From positions 4,588,001 through 4,652,000 of the forward strand of contig PUFA01000068.1 of assembly GCA_003508835.1 (NCBI GenBank): 64,000 nucleotides of DNA, read 5' to 3'. The translations under genes were made by a program, and so were the position numbers. The notes below the pieces were generated by a model. That model did not search any database and was not told the origin of the DNA. It saw only the letters and a program-made list of their open reading frames with translations. This document shows positions 11,580 to 23,699 of this stretch, piece after piece. Origin of the DNA: Eonycteris spelaea. Its lineage: Eukaryota; Chordata; Mammalia; Chiroptera; Pteropodidae. Numbering within the stretch: the first letter of the stretch is position 1; each line of letters opens with the position of its first letter.

Positions 11580-12400
11580 TGTTTGTTCATTCACAAGGAT
11601 TTATCGGTCATCTATTGTATGCCAAGCTTAGTTCTAGAAAATTGAGAATATGGCAATAAATAAAGTAGACAAAATTTGAAGCTTATATTCTAGTTGAGAA
11701 ATACATAGAATTAATAAGTAAACAAATAAATAAGATTACTTCAGATGGTGATATACTATTAAAAAATAAACTGGGGCAATGTGATGTGGAGTAGTTTGGT
11801 GGAAGGGGGGCTACTTCAGATATTACAGTAAAGGAAGGAAAGGCCAAAAGAGGAAGCAATTGAGTTGATATTTGAAAGATAAAAGGTGAAAAGGGGAAAC
11901 ATTATGACAATTTTTAGGTGACGTCTCATAAAATAATAGCATGTTCAAGGGTAGGAACATGTTTAAATGTGTTTCTGTAACAGAAGGAAGCTCATGTGGA
12001 GGAGAGTGGGGGTGGTGAGGAAGGGTAGGAATGGAGGTTGGAGAGTTAGGTAAGGCCAGGTCATGTAGACTTTGGAGACCATGGGAGTGAGTCTGAATTT
12101 TAGTCAAAGCTCAGCAAGAAACCATTGGATTTTTTGAAAAATAAGGACACAACATCATCTAATGTCCATAGTGAGAATGAGCTGTGGGGAGTCAAAAACA
12201 TAAGGAGAGAAATTAGTTAGAATGCTATATAGGGATTGATAATGATGGCTGGACCCAGAGAGCAGCAATAGTGATAGAGATTCACTTGTATGGATTTAAG
12301 TTGGATATAAAGCAAAAAGATGGATTAAATTGTGTAAGCTTATTTGAGGCAGAATGTGATGAAATGAGCACATAAGAAAAACCAAAGACATATAGGGTAA
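11580..12400 (-). mobile_element. LINE-2 3' portion, antisense
   Basis: It starts with the reverse of the L2 tail ('gttcattcacaaggatttatcgg', 'tgtatgccaagcttagttctag') and runs into 'aggccaggtcatgtagactttgg' and 'aaaccattggattttttgaa', matching L2 read backwards. With the sense copy at 10835-11280 it makes a tail-to-tail pair. Confidence 0.75.
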
Positions 12401-13789
12401 CTTCCAGGTACTAGACTTCTCTTCTCAGAGTCAAAACATCTTCAGAATTTGTTAATTATTTGAACTCAAATGTTCAGACTTCTTCCCACCTAGTAAGTTC
12501 CTATATTGGTAGAAAAAGCTTTCCTATCTGACTTTCCTTTTCCTTTGGTATTCTTCTTGACTCTTAACAGTCTCCCAAACTTCCAATTAAACCATTTTTA
12601 TTTAGAAAGAATAATAATTTTCAGTCCTGCTGGCTAGGTGTTCTTTCATTCCTTTAAGTTTACCTCGAATGGCTGAGTTTTGATCTCATAGGGTAATCAT
12701 AATTTACCTCATTTTTAAGTTGGAAATTGGGAGAATATCTTAATGAAGCCTCCAAATGCTGACCACAGGGCAGTGGATCATGGCCACCAAATATCTGATG
12801 ATGACCTTCCCCTTCCTTTTCAGCTCTGGCTTTGACCCCTCCCTCTAATACTTTAATGGAAAAAGCATTTGTAATATCTCATTTAAATACATTAGATGGT
12901 GAATATCTTTTACATAGGAAAGTCTCTAGATAAAGAGAATTTGGGTGAGATCATAAGAAGGAAATAAAGTAATCATTTGACCCTACCAAAAACGATTTTA
13001 ATTTTTCAGAGCATGTGGTTCAAGCAGATGGTCTCTCTCTCTCTCTTCTTTTCTTTTTTTTTTTTTTGTTTTCGGTTGAACTATGAAATTATGAGAACAT
13101 CCCTGAAACACCATTTATTAGGTTTATTAGAAATTGCCCTAAAAATGTGGTATAGGAAATTGAGACTATTTAAAATGGAATCCTGGCTCATTTCTTCCAA
13201 TTAAGCTTAAAATAACAAAATGGTACCACAAGCATGTGTTCATTATTCATTCTGAATCTTTTAAAAGTTGATACTGATTATTTTGCTGATTAAATTCCAA
13301 GATTTTTGGAAAATAAACATATTCTAATATTTATTCCTCCTTTAATCTTCTGTTTGATTTCAAGGCAGTAATGAGTGAGTTGTATTTTGGAGAATAAACT
13401 TCAGCCACTGGAAAGAGCTATTTCCTTTGTACATTCCAGATTAATTGACTGAATTGATACAGAAATTTATAAATCATATTCTGTAGTATCTGAAATTGTC
13501 CTCTTAACATTAGATGCCTTTAGCCAACCTTGCAGAAGTTTAGCATACTGTCCATTCCCTCATCACTAAAATTTCTGTATTCTAGACTGTATTATAGCAC
13601 TGGACTTGAGAGAGTACATGAATTGTCTAAACAGTTTCTTGTTTCAGATCAGTCCATATCTGTATATTACAAAGACAATGGTTTTAATTCATACCTCAGC
13701 AAAAATCAGTATCAGATATATCAGTAATCTGTCTCTCCCAATTTGGACTCATGCTTGAATTTCACAACCCACAGGAGAGTGAATGAGTG

Positions 13790-13965
13790 TACTGCAGTGA
13801 GAAAATACAAAACTAGAAATTAGGAAACCTAGGTTCTAATAGCTAGACTACTCTTAACACTGTGAATCACCCTAGCCAATTCTCAGAATCTTAGTGTCTT
13901 CATATCAACTTCAGGAAGTTAAACTAGTTGAATGAAAAACATGATTAATACATTTCACTGTGATA
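13790..13965 (+). mobile_element. MIR SINE
   Basis: 'aggaaacctaggttctaatagc' then 'cctagccaattctcagaatctt' and 'tgtcttcatatcaac' follow the MIR core in sense; strongly eroded. Confidence 0.55.
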
Positions 13966-14154
13966 ACTCTGATTGATTCATGATGGTTGTATGGATCTAA
14001 GTGCTAAGAAAGATGCCAAAAAATGAAGTTTAAATTAGCATGGTAATCTATGAATAAGAAAAAAAAAACAAAAACGGCAGGCTGGATTTCTAGAATTTCT
14101 TTTTTTTTAATAGGCCTGATGCCAGGTGCTTTATGTGAACAACGTACTTATAAT

Positions 14155-14370
14155 AAATTATAATAATAGCCACCATTTCTGAAGTATTTCTTATACAGTA
14201 GTATCTTAATTTAATGTTAAAAATCACAAGAGGTGGGTCATCACATCTACGTTTTATGGATAAGCAAAAAGACTTTTAGAAGCAAAGTAACTTGCCTTAG
14301 TTCACACCACTAACAAGGACAAGATTCATGGTTGGAACTCAGGTCTGACTGCATTGTGCTCTACTAGTTC
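14155..14370 (-). mobile_element. MIR SINE, antisense
   Basis: 'ataataatagccaccatttctg', 'gcaaagtaacttgccttagttc' and 'ggttggaactcaggtctgactg' match the reverse of MIR over its full length. Confidence 0.75.
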
Positions 14371-15417
14371 ATATGTAAGCCTGCTTTTGTTGATGTTGAC
14401 TTGATTTATGAGAGGGTGATAAACATGAAGTTGTCAGAAAACTAAACTTATTTGGTGACTACATAGCTTAAAAAATAATGATTATAAATGAGACTTCTGC
14501 AAATTTAATAGGTTTGGGAATAAAGTAGAAAAAATATAGTTTTAAAATAATTAAGCTCTTCTGGAAGTTCTATTAAATTTTTTTCTTTTTCTGAAGTCTT
14601 CATCATTTTGTAATGGAAATAAATGTATCAAAAACTGGAATGTATCAAAAACTTCTTTTGACATTTGAAAGACAATTGAAGTATACCCTCGCTCTTGAGC
14701 TCAGGGTCTAGTGTGGCCCTGCAGTTCTATCTAAGGGACAAATCTATCGCTTACCTAACACAATAGATAACACTTAATAAATCCTTAATAAATAGTTGCT
14801 GAATGAAGAAATATAGTATTGCATTTCCAAGTCTCATCTGTTATTCTACAATAGAGAGCAAGAGATGTTCTTCAAAAAACTAACTAAATTTACTCTTTTG
14901 ACTTATGCATAATAACTTTAAGATAAACCCATGCTACTCAGTAAATTAAAAACAGAGTGCTTATTTAGCAAGATGAACCTGGATCAGAGTATGGAGGGTT
15001 AGGTGGGCAGCTGTGATTTCCAGTCCTGCTCTCTGTCCATTAGAACTTGCCTCCAGGGTTACATCATTAGATGAGTCATATAATATATTATCTTCCCTGA
15101 ACCCTTTATGCCCTGGTCTGGTATACAGGTGCTATTGCATGCATATTCTGTTTCTGGTGGCGATAGTTCTGATGTAGGGAGGGAGAGAGAAAATAGTGTT
15201 AGACATGAGGCCTGATACCTTTATTTTTCTGCTGAACATCTTGCTGTTGCGTGGTTGGTAAAATTTGGCTTGTCTTAGAGACAATATTTTTTAAATTAGG
15301 TGTGATTATTTGTGATGAGTTCTAGATTATCCATGTAATCCTCTCTTCATTTCAGCAATAGCTGAACTTAATTGTATCCTTCTTATTGGAACTCATTATA
15401 TGCAGCTTCCCTCCACC

Positions 15418-15459
15418 ATGGCCCTTTATGATATTTTGAAATTGTGTTTTCGAAGTAAG
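15418..15459 (+). CDS. Candidate additional DLG2 first coding exon (unproven)
   Basis: An ATG in near-optimal Kozak context (CTCCACCATGG) opens 14 codons reading MALYDILKLCFRSK and ends exactly at a strong donor, AAG|GTAAGT, in phase 0. That phase would join in frame to the shared DLG2 exon at 49291. The surrounding few hundred bases show no repeat that I recognise. I do not recall this peptide from any DLG2 isoform, so this is inference from sequence signals only. The frame stays open upstream to an acceptor-like site (CTCTCTTCATTTCAG, ending 15355), with a second in-frame ATG at 15400, so an internal exon 15356-15459 is the alternative reading. A chance combination of signals in intronic DNA is quite possible. 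Confidence 0.3.
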
Positions 15460-15589
15460 GTAAGTTGGCCTTTTGTCTAATACTTCTTGGATTCTAAGGC
15501 GATTTAGAGATCAATAGTGAATCAATGACTAAATCTACTCAAAAGATCTTACCTATACTATTGGAACAGTCTTTAAAGTGGCCTTTTGC

Positions 15590-15835
15590 CTCCAATGCAC
15601 CACATAATCCATCTACCTCAAGCTGCCAGAATTCTTCCAATACTACTTCCTCCCATGAAATGCCATGTCATTCTCTTGCTTAAAATCCCTCGATGGCTCT
15701 ATTATACTACTTATGGGATACAGTACAATTCCTTAGAGTGACAGAGAAGCCCCTAGAACCCATTCACTGACTAAATATAAACCTTAAAACCAGTTTCTCC
15801 TCCTTTCCCCTTCCTAACCATGTTACTCTTCTGGG
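15590..15835 (+). mobile_element. LINE-2 interior fragment
   Basis: 'cattctcttgcttaaaatccctcgatggct' and 'gggatacagtacaattccttag' match the L2 ORF2 C-terminal region in sense. It is followed by a 12-G run at 15833-15844. Confidence 0.6.
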
Positions 15836-16469
15836 GGGGGGGGGTAGGAGTGTAGCATTATGAATACACTATGCACTCTTGTTTCTAAACTTTCACTCTC
15901 TATCAAATTTGAGGAGGCTCAATAAGTAGTACCTTTTCTTTATCTTCAGATTAAAACAAGATAAGATAGAGGTGTAAGATTCTGATAGATTTTTTTTTAG
16001 TTGGATTTATTACTGATAAAAGCTAGATTGGAGGTAATGGCAGCAGCAGCCACTCAAACAGGTTCACCAGCCTCCTCTGAACTCAATTTACTCTTCACCC
16101 CAAAAGGCCAGCTTGGGCTGCAGAGGCACAGCCTGCCTTGCTAAGCATGTAGTATAGTGGAAGGAGAATACAAGGCTCATGCAGACTGCCTGTCTCCCAA
16201 GAGGAAAGAGTAAACTGAGCATGCCCTGTTTCTTTTTCCAAACTTAGCCAGCATAAAACTTCCTGCTCCTTCTGGGGATGGGAAAAGAGACCCAGAGTAT
16301 TACACTAGAGAAGTCTCTTCACTGAAAATCATAGGAGTGAATAACATACCTCATTATAATTCTAAGTCCTAGAAATCCTTTCCTCAGAACCTTGTGTTTC
16401 TGAGAAATTTCAGCCATCCAAACATCCAGCCTCAATGATGTATCATTTCATATGTAGTTTTTCTTGTTC

Positions 16470-16680
16470 TGCTTATTCTCCACCCTCCCTAGTACCCCCA
16501 GCCAATTTAATCATGTTGTTTCCCAATGCACTCCATATTCATTCCATCATAATATTTTATGTCAGTTTAGTGAAATGATTAGCTAAGCTTTGAAATCCTC
16601 CATAGGAGGAGTAATATTATGCTCTACCAATACCTAAGAATGAGTTTAGAACCTTGTAGACATTTAATAAATAGAAAAGA
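16470..16680 (+). mobile_element. LINE-2 3' end
   Basis: It includes 'gctttgaaatcctccataggagg' and ends 'ccttgtagacatttaataaatag', the typical L2 tail. Confidence 0.5.
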
Positions 16681-16739
16681 TATTTTCCAAAATACTTGAG
16701 TAAAAAGAAATTAAATAAAAGTAACTTACTTCTGTGACT

Positions 16740-16930
16740 GCCTACTAGGTGCTAAGAACTGGGATAGAAATGTATCCCAATTAACTCACCTCGCCTGTAC
16801 AACAACCCAGAGAGACTGAAGTGTTACTCCTATTTTACAGATGGAGAGGCTCACAGAAGAATTTCGCTTAAATATCTGTGGGCTAATTAATATTCAAACC
16901 CAGTTGGCCTCTTGTTCTTAGATGAACGCT
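16740..16930 (-). mobile_element. MIR SINE, antisense
   Basis: 'tactaggtgctaagaactggg', 'ctattttacagatggagaggctc' and 'ttcaaacccagttggcctc' are in MIR order on the minus strand. Confidence 0.7.
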
Positions 16931-17554
16931 TGTACCTCCCTGATCTTGCATCACCTGTAGACTGACATTGTTTTTCAGAATATAAATCAAACAGATATAA
17001 ATGTCATTACATGAGGAAGAAAAACTCACACTCAAGTGTTTTTAGCCTTGTTTAAAAAGCTTTTTATAGATAAGGGAGAGTATGGATTTAGAGGTTAGCA
17101 TTTATATTAATACTGACTTTTTAATGTTTTCAATCAGAGGACCATATGTCTCATAGCATCTAGAATATACAATGTAAATTATACCACATATGAATGAGTA
17201 GCCCAGGAATTAGACTATAAGTTATCTGTCAGTCAAGATATTTAATTTTATGATTTATGCATTGCTCATTCAGTCTAATTTGGCAATGTTCTTTCTTTGA
17301 CTCCTGACCTTATTCATTTTGTATTGTCTTGACCAGAACATTTCACCTTCTATCTGATTGGATTTATTTCTTTAATCTGGTATATCTGATTTCACGTGGC
17401 TTACTTCTAATCGTTTTAGCCAATGTACAGTTGTGCAATTGTGCAATAAAATCTACCACATCTTCAAAATCCTCGGAGTAAATTATAAGGAATTACATGA
17501 TTTCTCTGAATCTTTTACTGAGCTGCTTAATAACAGTTTTTTTTTAAATGAAGC

Positions 17555-17815
17555 AATATTAACTGACACATATTGAATGCTGTGTGCCAAGTATCCTGCT
17601 AAGTGCCAAGTGTGCATTTTTTCTAGAAATCTTCACAAGAACTATGTGGGTTAGTCGCTGTCTTCCCCATTTTTAGAAAAGACAACAAAACTTCAGAAAG
17701 CATTTAAGCAACTTACCCATGGGAACACTGAGAAAGTGGAGTGTTAGAATACAAACCTTTGCTGACTCACTCTCAAACCTTGCATTTTTACCACTGTGCT
17801 ACCAAAAGAATAATT
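17555..17815 (-). mobile_element. MIR SINE, antisense
   Basis: 'gtgccaagtatcctgctaagtgcc', 'ccatttttagaaaagacaac' and 'accactgtgct' mark a nearly full antisense MIR. The 70-codon minus-strand open frame partly covering it is not a gene. Confidence 0.7.
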
Positions 17816-17874
17816 CCCATTTTCTAGAAGCTGAGCATCTTTTGAGAGAACAAAATTGAATTTAATTCTTTTTC

Positions 17875-18050
17875 TACAAATAACATGCTTTGAGACCCTC
17901 GATAGGTCACTCAATCTCTCTACCACTTCCTTTACTTGCCTGTTCAGTGAGGACAATACCTATATCATGGGGTTACTTTATTAAAAGACTTCGTACATAA
18001 GGAGCTTAGCGTTGTACCTCGTACTTGGTGGATGTTCAATAAATGTTAAA
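17875..18050 (+). mobile_element. MIR SINE
   Basis: 'gataggtcactcaatctctc', 'atatcatggggttactttatt' and 'gtggatgttcaataaatgtta' follow MIR in sense. Confidence 0.65.
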
Positions 18051-18079
18051 TCCCCCTTTATTTTCCTCATACAGAAAAA

Positions 18080-18260
18080 TAATCACCCCTTATGTTTCCA
18101 AAGCTTTTCTACATTTTTTATTTGAGCCCCCAAGATCCTGTGATGACAGAAATTATATTTCCTGTTTTACAATAGAGAAAATAAAGGCTCAGAAAAGTCA
18201 AAAGGCTTAGTTTTAGTCATACATATCCTGTAAGGATCAGAACAAGGACCTCACATTTCT
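18080..18260 (-). mobile_element. MIR SINE, antisense
   Basis: 'tcctgttttacaatagagaaaat' followed by 'aaggctcagaaaagtcaaaaggc' is the MIR core reversed. Confidence 0.55.
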
Positions 18261-19194
18261 CACTCCTTTTCAGTACCTAATATTTACTTCTCGGAAAAAG
18301 TAAAGTGAAGGAAGGCAAAAGCAGAGGATGTCAATGAAATCTAAAAATTCCTCTGTAAAAAAATTATTTAAAAAAAATTTGCTCATTAGTTTTTTTTTTT
18401 TTTTCTTTCTTTCCTTCCCATGGCAAAATTGTAAGAACTCTGGCAGGAAGGAAGAGTAGGATCCTTTAGGAAGACTGTCCCTTAGCTCAGTGAAGGCCCT
18501 GATCTGAGTAACATCTATTTTAATTTGCTATTTCAGAGCTGCAGACACTCAGCCTTATATGAGAACTGTTCTGCAATAGGTTAGAAGCTGTACTAGGGTT
18601 ATGAGAATGAGTAGATTTAGTTGTTGAGAATGACCTTGCTGGTCCTTGTTAATGAAAACAAGAAGCTCTGTTATACAATGAATGGCTATATTTTGGATCT
18701 GATTACATTTCCTGTTGGCCCTCTAGGAAAGGGCACCTTGAAAAAGACTTGCTTTGATCACCACACAGTTCCCTAATATACTTAAAACACAGAGTCCAGA
18801 AGTAGAAATGGTTGATACAGCCCACTCATAACCCTGCAGTTTGCATTTATGCTCTCAGAATTCTTCACCTCCCCTGCTCACCATCAAGGTAAGGCAAACA
18901 GATGTAGATGAAATTTCTCCTATATTTGTCAAAGGTCCTCTCCTTCCTTCTCCTTTAGGCTCCAGAAAGTTGGAGGATAACATTAAAAAGTTGTTTGCGA
19001 GTCCGGATCTTGGCGTAAAACCTTACTTATTTAGAAGAATAACTTGCTCTTAGCTCTCTTCCTGGACTAGAAGTTTACTCTTACTTATGGTAAGAGGGTG
19101 AGCCACATCACCTTCCCCTACAGGCTGGAATACAAAGGCCTTCTAAATTTTCTCCTTCCTTAGAGCATTAATAATATTAATGATAACGATAATA

Positions 19195-19440
19195 ATATTG
19201 ATGATAGCCAATATTTATTTATTATTTTATTTTAATACTCTTATGTTCTAAGAAATGTTAAGTATAAATAATTCATTCAGTTCTTGCAATAATACTAGTA
19301 GATTGCTAACATTATTATTAATTGATATTAGTCACAATTTACAAGGGAGGAAACTGAGACTTGGTGATGTTAACTAATTTTTTTCCAAATTCACACAGTA
19401 AATAATTAAGGTAGAGGTCATTCAGCCTATTCATCTTCCC
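19195..19440 (-). mobile_element. MIR SINE, antisense
   Basis: 'agccaatatttatttattat', 'caatttacaagggaggaaactg' and 'tcacacagtaaataattaagg' fit MIR on the minus strand. Confidence 0.65.
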
Positions 19441-19703
19441 CCAGCAAGATTTTTTATTTATTGCTTTTGTTTCACTGCTTTATTAGAATCAAGGGTTCTC
19501 TCCCTTCCCTTTTCTGCTATTTTTATTTTAATCCAAACTCCATTTCTTTGCTGTTTTCATCTAGCAATTACCTTTTGCCTACCCTAATACTCCAGGCTCA
19601 CCTCCTATTGGCTCTCACCTGATTCCAGTCATCTTATCACATAAGTTGGAAACTTAAAGTCATTATTAATGCTGCCCTCACCCTCTTTTTTCCTGAGAAA
19701 TAG

Positions 19704-19704
<1 letters not shown>

Positions 19705-19789
<85 letters not shown>
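19705..19789. repeat. (TG)n(AG)n compound microsatellite
   Basis: About 14 TG units (19705-19733) are followed directly by about 28 AG units (to 19789). Open frames on both strands here read only C-V, E-R or S-L repeats and are artefacts. Confidence 0.95.
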
Positions 19790-19792
<3 letters not shown>

Positions 19793-20019
19793 GAAAGACA
19801 GGGGGGAGAGGCAGGTAGAGAAAAAGACAGAAAGAGACAGACATATGCAAACACTGACTAAAACATGTAGTTGCTACCCAGCGGAGATGTGTTGATTAGA
19901 GGAAGGAAAAGGGGAGGCAAACTCCCAGGGAATTTTACTTTAGGGCCATTTCAGTATTTTAAACAGTTAAGACATGAATTAAATCTGCGAAAATTCTATA
20001 ACACAGAAAAAAATATTCC

Positions 20020-20170
20020 TAAGAAGAGCAATACTTTAGCCTTGGACCCTGCTAGTATCTAACTTTATAATCTTAGGCACATTCTAATCAGTCTAGGTCT
20101 CAATTTCCTGTCTGTAAAATGGGCACAACCATTCCAGCCTCATAAAATTGTTGTAAAAATCAAATCAGAT
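20020..20170 (+). mobile_element. MIR SINE
   Basis: 'ctaggtctcaatttcctgtctgt' and 'aaaatgggcacaaccattcc' are the conserved MIR core in sense. Confidence 0.7.
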
Positions 20171-20294
20171 CCTTGTAGCATGATAAAAATGCAGTGGAGA
20201 TCTGATTCTTGAAGTGGTAATAAAGTAGTGAGATTATAAACATCTGACATATGGATAGAGCTTAGTGTTACACAGAAATAGAAATATGTATATA

Positions 20295-20535
20295 AGGAAG
20301 AAAGATAATAGCTAATGATTATTTGTTGTTGCTTATTTTTGCTGGCCACATGTAATGACTCATTTAATCCTAACAATAACTATATGACATAAATATCATT
20401 ATCAAACCCAGGACACTGAGGATCAGATTATAGAGTAACATGATCAAGGTCATACAGTTAAAAAGCAGTCTAGCTAGGGTCTAGCCCAGGAAACCTGACT
20501 CTCAATCTTGTACTCTTAATTATCCTCACTGCCTC
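20295..20535 (-). mobile_element. MIR SINE, antisense
   Basis: 'actcatttaatcctaacaat', 'gatcaaggtcatacagttaaa' and 'cctgactctcaatcttgtac' match MIR reversed. Confidence 0.75.
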
Positions 20536-21539
20536 TGCATGGAGATGGACAAGCATAGGCATCGCTTGCAGAGGAGAAGGTACTTTAGCCTCTAACTCTT
20601 TGCTGCCAGTAAGGAGATTTTATCATCACAAAGGCCACCAACACTGCTCCTCTCTATGGCTGCTAGGCACCTCTTTGTCTGGTTTAACCTCTCAACATTG
20701 TATCCTGCTTATTGGCCATGTAGGTACTTAAACTGTTCAAATGTGTTGGTTTGGGAAAAAGAAATAAGTAACTGCTGTATAGCTCTTGTGTTTCAAAACC
20801 TTGAAAAACGTAAGTGTATTAGACATGTTTAAACTGCCGTTTAAAAGAATTTCTATTTCCAGTTGAGAGTATGGCTTGGGTCATACTCAGGCAGCATGGA
20901 AATAAAAGATAGTTTTAATTGGATGTCCTTAGACATCCTTTCATGTTGTAGTTAACAATTCTGCAATGCCTTCATTAAGATCAGATTATCTTAGTGTGTC
21001 ATATGATTATTTTTCTCTGAGCTGTTTACTGTACTGTACCATAAGGCTATAGGTACCAGGAAAGCATATTCACTCAGGAGAGTTATTGTTTTTGTTTTTG
21101 GTTTTTTTTCCCCCTCTTGAATTCCTGTTACAGCATGGGAAGCCTTAACTACCTCCTTCCTATATTTAATATACATGAGTTTTCAAAAACATTATAATGG
21201 AGCATAATCAGAAGCCACTGTGAGGCCCTGACCATTTCAGACCTTGAAATAGAGCTAGGTGTATATTACCGTTGCATAGACTGTGAGGAAAAAATACAAT
21301 AATTTGGGAAGGAAGGAGTTAAGATAATCTGAGAAGGTTAAACAATGATAATGGTGGTAAAATTATACATGCTGATAAGAAGAACTGGGGATAAAACCTA
21401 AGTTCAAGTCCTATACATTTCTACCATTAATGATAGTGTGATTGTGTGCCTATCATTTTTAATTCTTCAGTGTATTTGTTACCTCTGTTTAAAAACAGGA
21501 GTGCTAATTCTGGCTGTACATACTCCTTATGGTTTTTGC

Positions 21540-22460
21540 AATAATCAGATTCATTCATTTATTCAACAAATGTCCTTTGAACACCTATCTTATGCTACAC
21601 ATTATGTATGTACAGGATACAATGATAAACAAAAGAACTCTATCCATAATGAGATAGTCCAATGGGAAGTTCAACAATAATTTAAAAGTCACACAAAAAA
21701 AGAGGTTTATAACCTAGGTTCTATGAAAAGCTATGACAGGATGTCCTGATCAAGGTCTAGTGATTCTCAACTGGATTTGGTTTTGTTTCCTTGGGTTCAT
21801 TTGGCAATGTCTGGAGACCTATTTTATTGTCACAGCTGGAAGAAGGGAGTAATTCTGGCATCTATGAAGTAGAGAATAGGGATGGTGCTAAGCCTCCAAC
21901 AAAGTGCAGTGGAACTGAGATTTGTAGGCTAAGTAGTAGAGAATTACGGAAAGAGGCAGGAGAAGATTTGAGGCAGAATAACTAGTTTACATATAAACCT
22001 ACATGCAAACAAGCTTTATCATATGCTAGGAGCAGGCCTGTGGTGTTGGGGCAGAGAGAGTGGAGAGATGATACAAGATGACACTAGAGACAGACAGGGT
22101 TAGACCAGGCCAAGCCCAGAGGCTCATGGTGATGCTGAGTGGATGCTGAGGCTTCCTGAGACAAAGGCACATGGCTTGAGCAACTAAGTGGAAGAGCTGG
22201 GGCTTACTGGATAAGGAAATAGAAAAGCAGATTTGAGAGGAAGGAAAGTGGATAAGAACTCAGATTTTGAAGGTGATTAGTCTGAGTTGTCTGTGAGATA
22301 CCTGAGTGGAGATGACCAGCAGGCAGTAGGATATCCAATTCAGGAGAAAAATCTGGGTCAAGAATATAAATAAAAGAGACATTGATATAGTTGAGATTTA
22401 AATGAGGAAACACAGAAACAGTAAAAGTAAAAGAGAAGAAAATTCCTAATTGCAAAAGTG
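21540..22460 (-). mobile_element. LINE-2, antisense, split by a MER20 insertion
   Basis: The antisense L2 tail ('tcattcatttattcaacaaatg', 21549-21570) runs to about 21690. L2 interior resumes at about 22035 ('atacctgagtggagatgacc', 'caggcagtaggatatccaatt'). The MER20-like element between them dates the L2 as older. Confidence 0.65.
21757..21910 (+). mobile_element. MER20-like hAT DNA transposon (3' truncated)
   Basis: It opens CTAGTGATTCTCAACTGG, continues 'tcatttggcaatgtctggag' and 'gggatggtgctaagcctcc', and stops before the far terminal repeat. Confidence 0.75.
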
Positions 22461-23147
22461 CTTTGTCAACTAAAATGTGCTTGACAAATATAAGGAATTC
22501 CTGTTATTATCGATGTCAGTACAGTACTTTTTGCATCGATCCATTTATTTTAAAAACATTTGCTGTCTCTCATATGCTATACAATGTGCTAGGGCCTGTG
22601 GATAAACAGGATGAATGAGAATGACACCTGCCCTCAAAAAGAATCAAGGAAGAAAGTGGGAGAGTGATATATTAAATTCTTAATACTGTCCTATAAATGA
22701 GTTCATGTAATATTGCTTCTGTTAGGGGGTTCGCAGGAGAAGGACTTAGGGCTTTGAAGGGGAAGATGATAAGGAAGACAGACTTGATCTGTCTCACAGT
22801 TCTCTCCAGGTTAGACCCAGCCTTAACACTGGCCCAAGGATTCACCTGCTGTGATACCGTGTTCAGTAGGATGTGTTTAAACAAGACCTGGTGTCTTGCC
22901 AGCTTCGGTCAACTTGCTTTCTCTTATTGTACTGGATTTAGGATTGCAAAGATTGCAGAGTGTATGGAATAGGATTCTACCACAATGACTTTAATCACAT
23001 GTGAAGTATGACTGACTGACTGTATAGCACAATCCTCTCTTGTGTGAATTTTGCTATACCATAGGTCATTTCAGGCCTATGGAATGCTACTGCATACGGT
23101 ATAAGTTAATTTACCCTTTAACCCAGGTATAGTTATGTGAGTCTTGT

Positions 23148-23164
23148 CCAATAGGGGGCGGGGG
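23148..23164 (+). promoter_or_regulatory. CCAAT motif next to a GC box
   Basis: CCAAT (23148-23152) is followed one base later by GGGGGCGGGGG (23154-23164), a perfect Sp1/KLF-type GC box in otherwise AT-rich DNA. No transcript evidence accompanies it; it may be chance. Confidence 0.25.
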
Positions 23165-23699
23165 AAGTGTCATTCTTAAATAGAAAAAAATGGGTCAAAT
23201 GTGAGTTTTTGATAAGAAACGTGAGCACATTCACCATAGATCTTTGGAGATGCAGAATAACCTGGTTACTGCACTAACATATGCTTTTGAAGTTTTAATC
23301 AGCTTTTATCTATTTTAGGCACCATTAATAACAATAATATTAAGCAAACACTGAAAGTATTCTAAACACTATGCTGGTGCCTATTGCACATTTGCTTCTC
23401 CCGAAGCTACAGTTTAGTAGGGGAGATTAGAGATAAAAAGAAAATAAATAAAAATATATTTCAAATTGAAATGGGAACTATGAAAAAAACAAACAGGGTT
23501 TAGAGAGAAAGTACATTAGACCAGGGTATGTTGGTAATCAGGAAAGTTGAATATTTACTGATTACTGGTCAAATCTATGTGGCCCAAGAGCTTGTGAATT
23601 TATTTTAGATCTCATTTATTGCTTACTTTAATATTTAATTTTTAAATATTAAATATATTAAAAAAGCAAATTGGGACAGAATAATTCCATGAAAAGTAA

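Noticed and set aside
18859..18888. A 30-base exon-like unit between CTCTCAG and AAG|GTAAGG
   Set aside because: The length keeps frame, but the pyrimidine tract is weak, no matching DLG2 microexon is known to me, and such units are expected by chance in 64 kb.
19629..19895. Open frames with C-V, E-R or S-L and T-H repeats on both strands
   Set aside because: They are translations of the TG/AG microsatellite.
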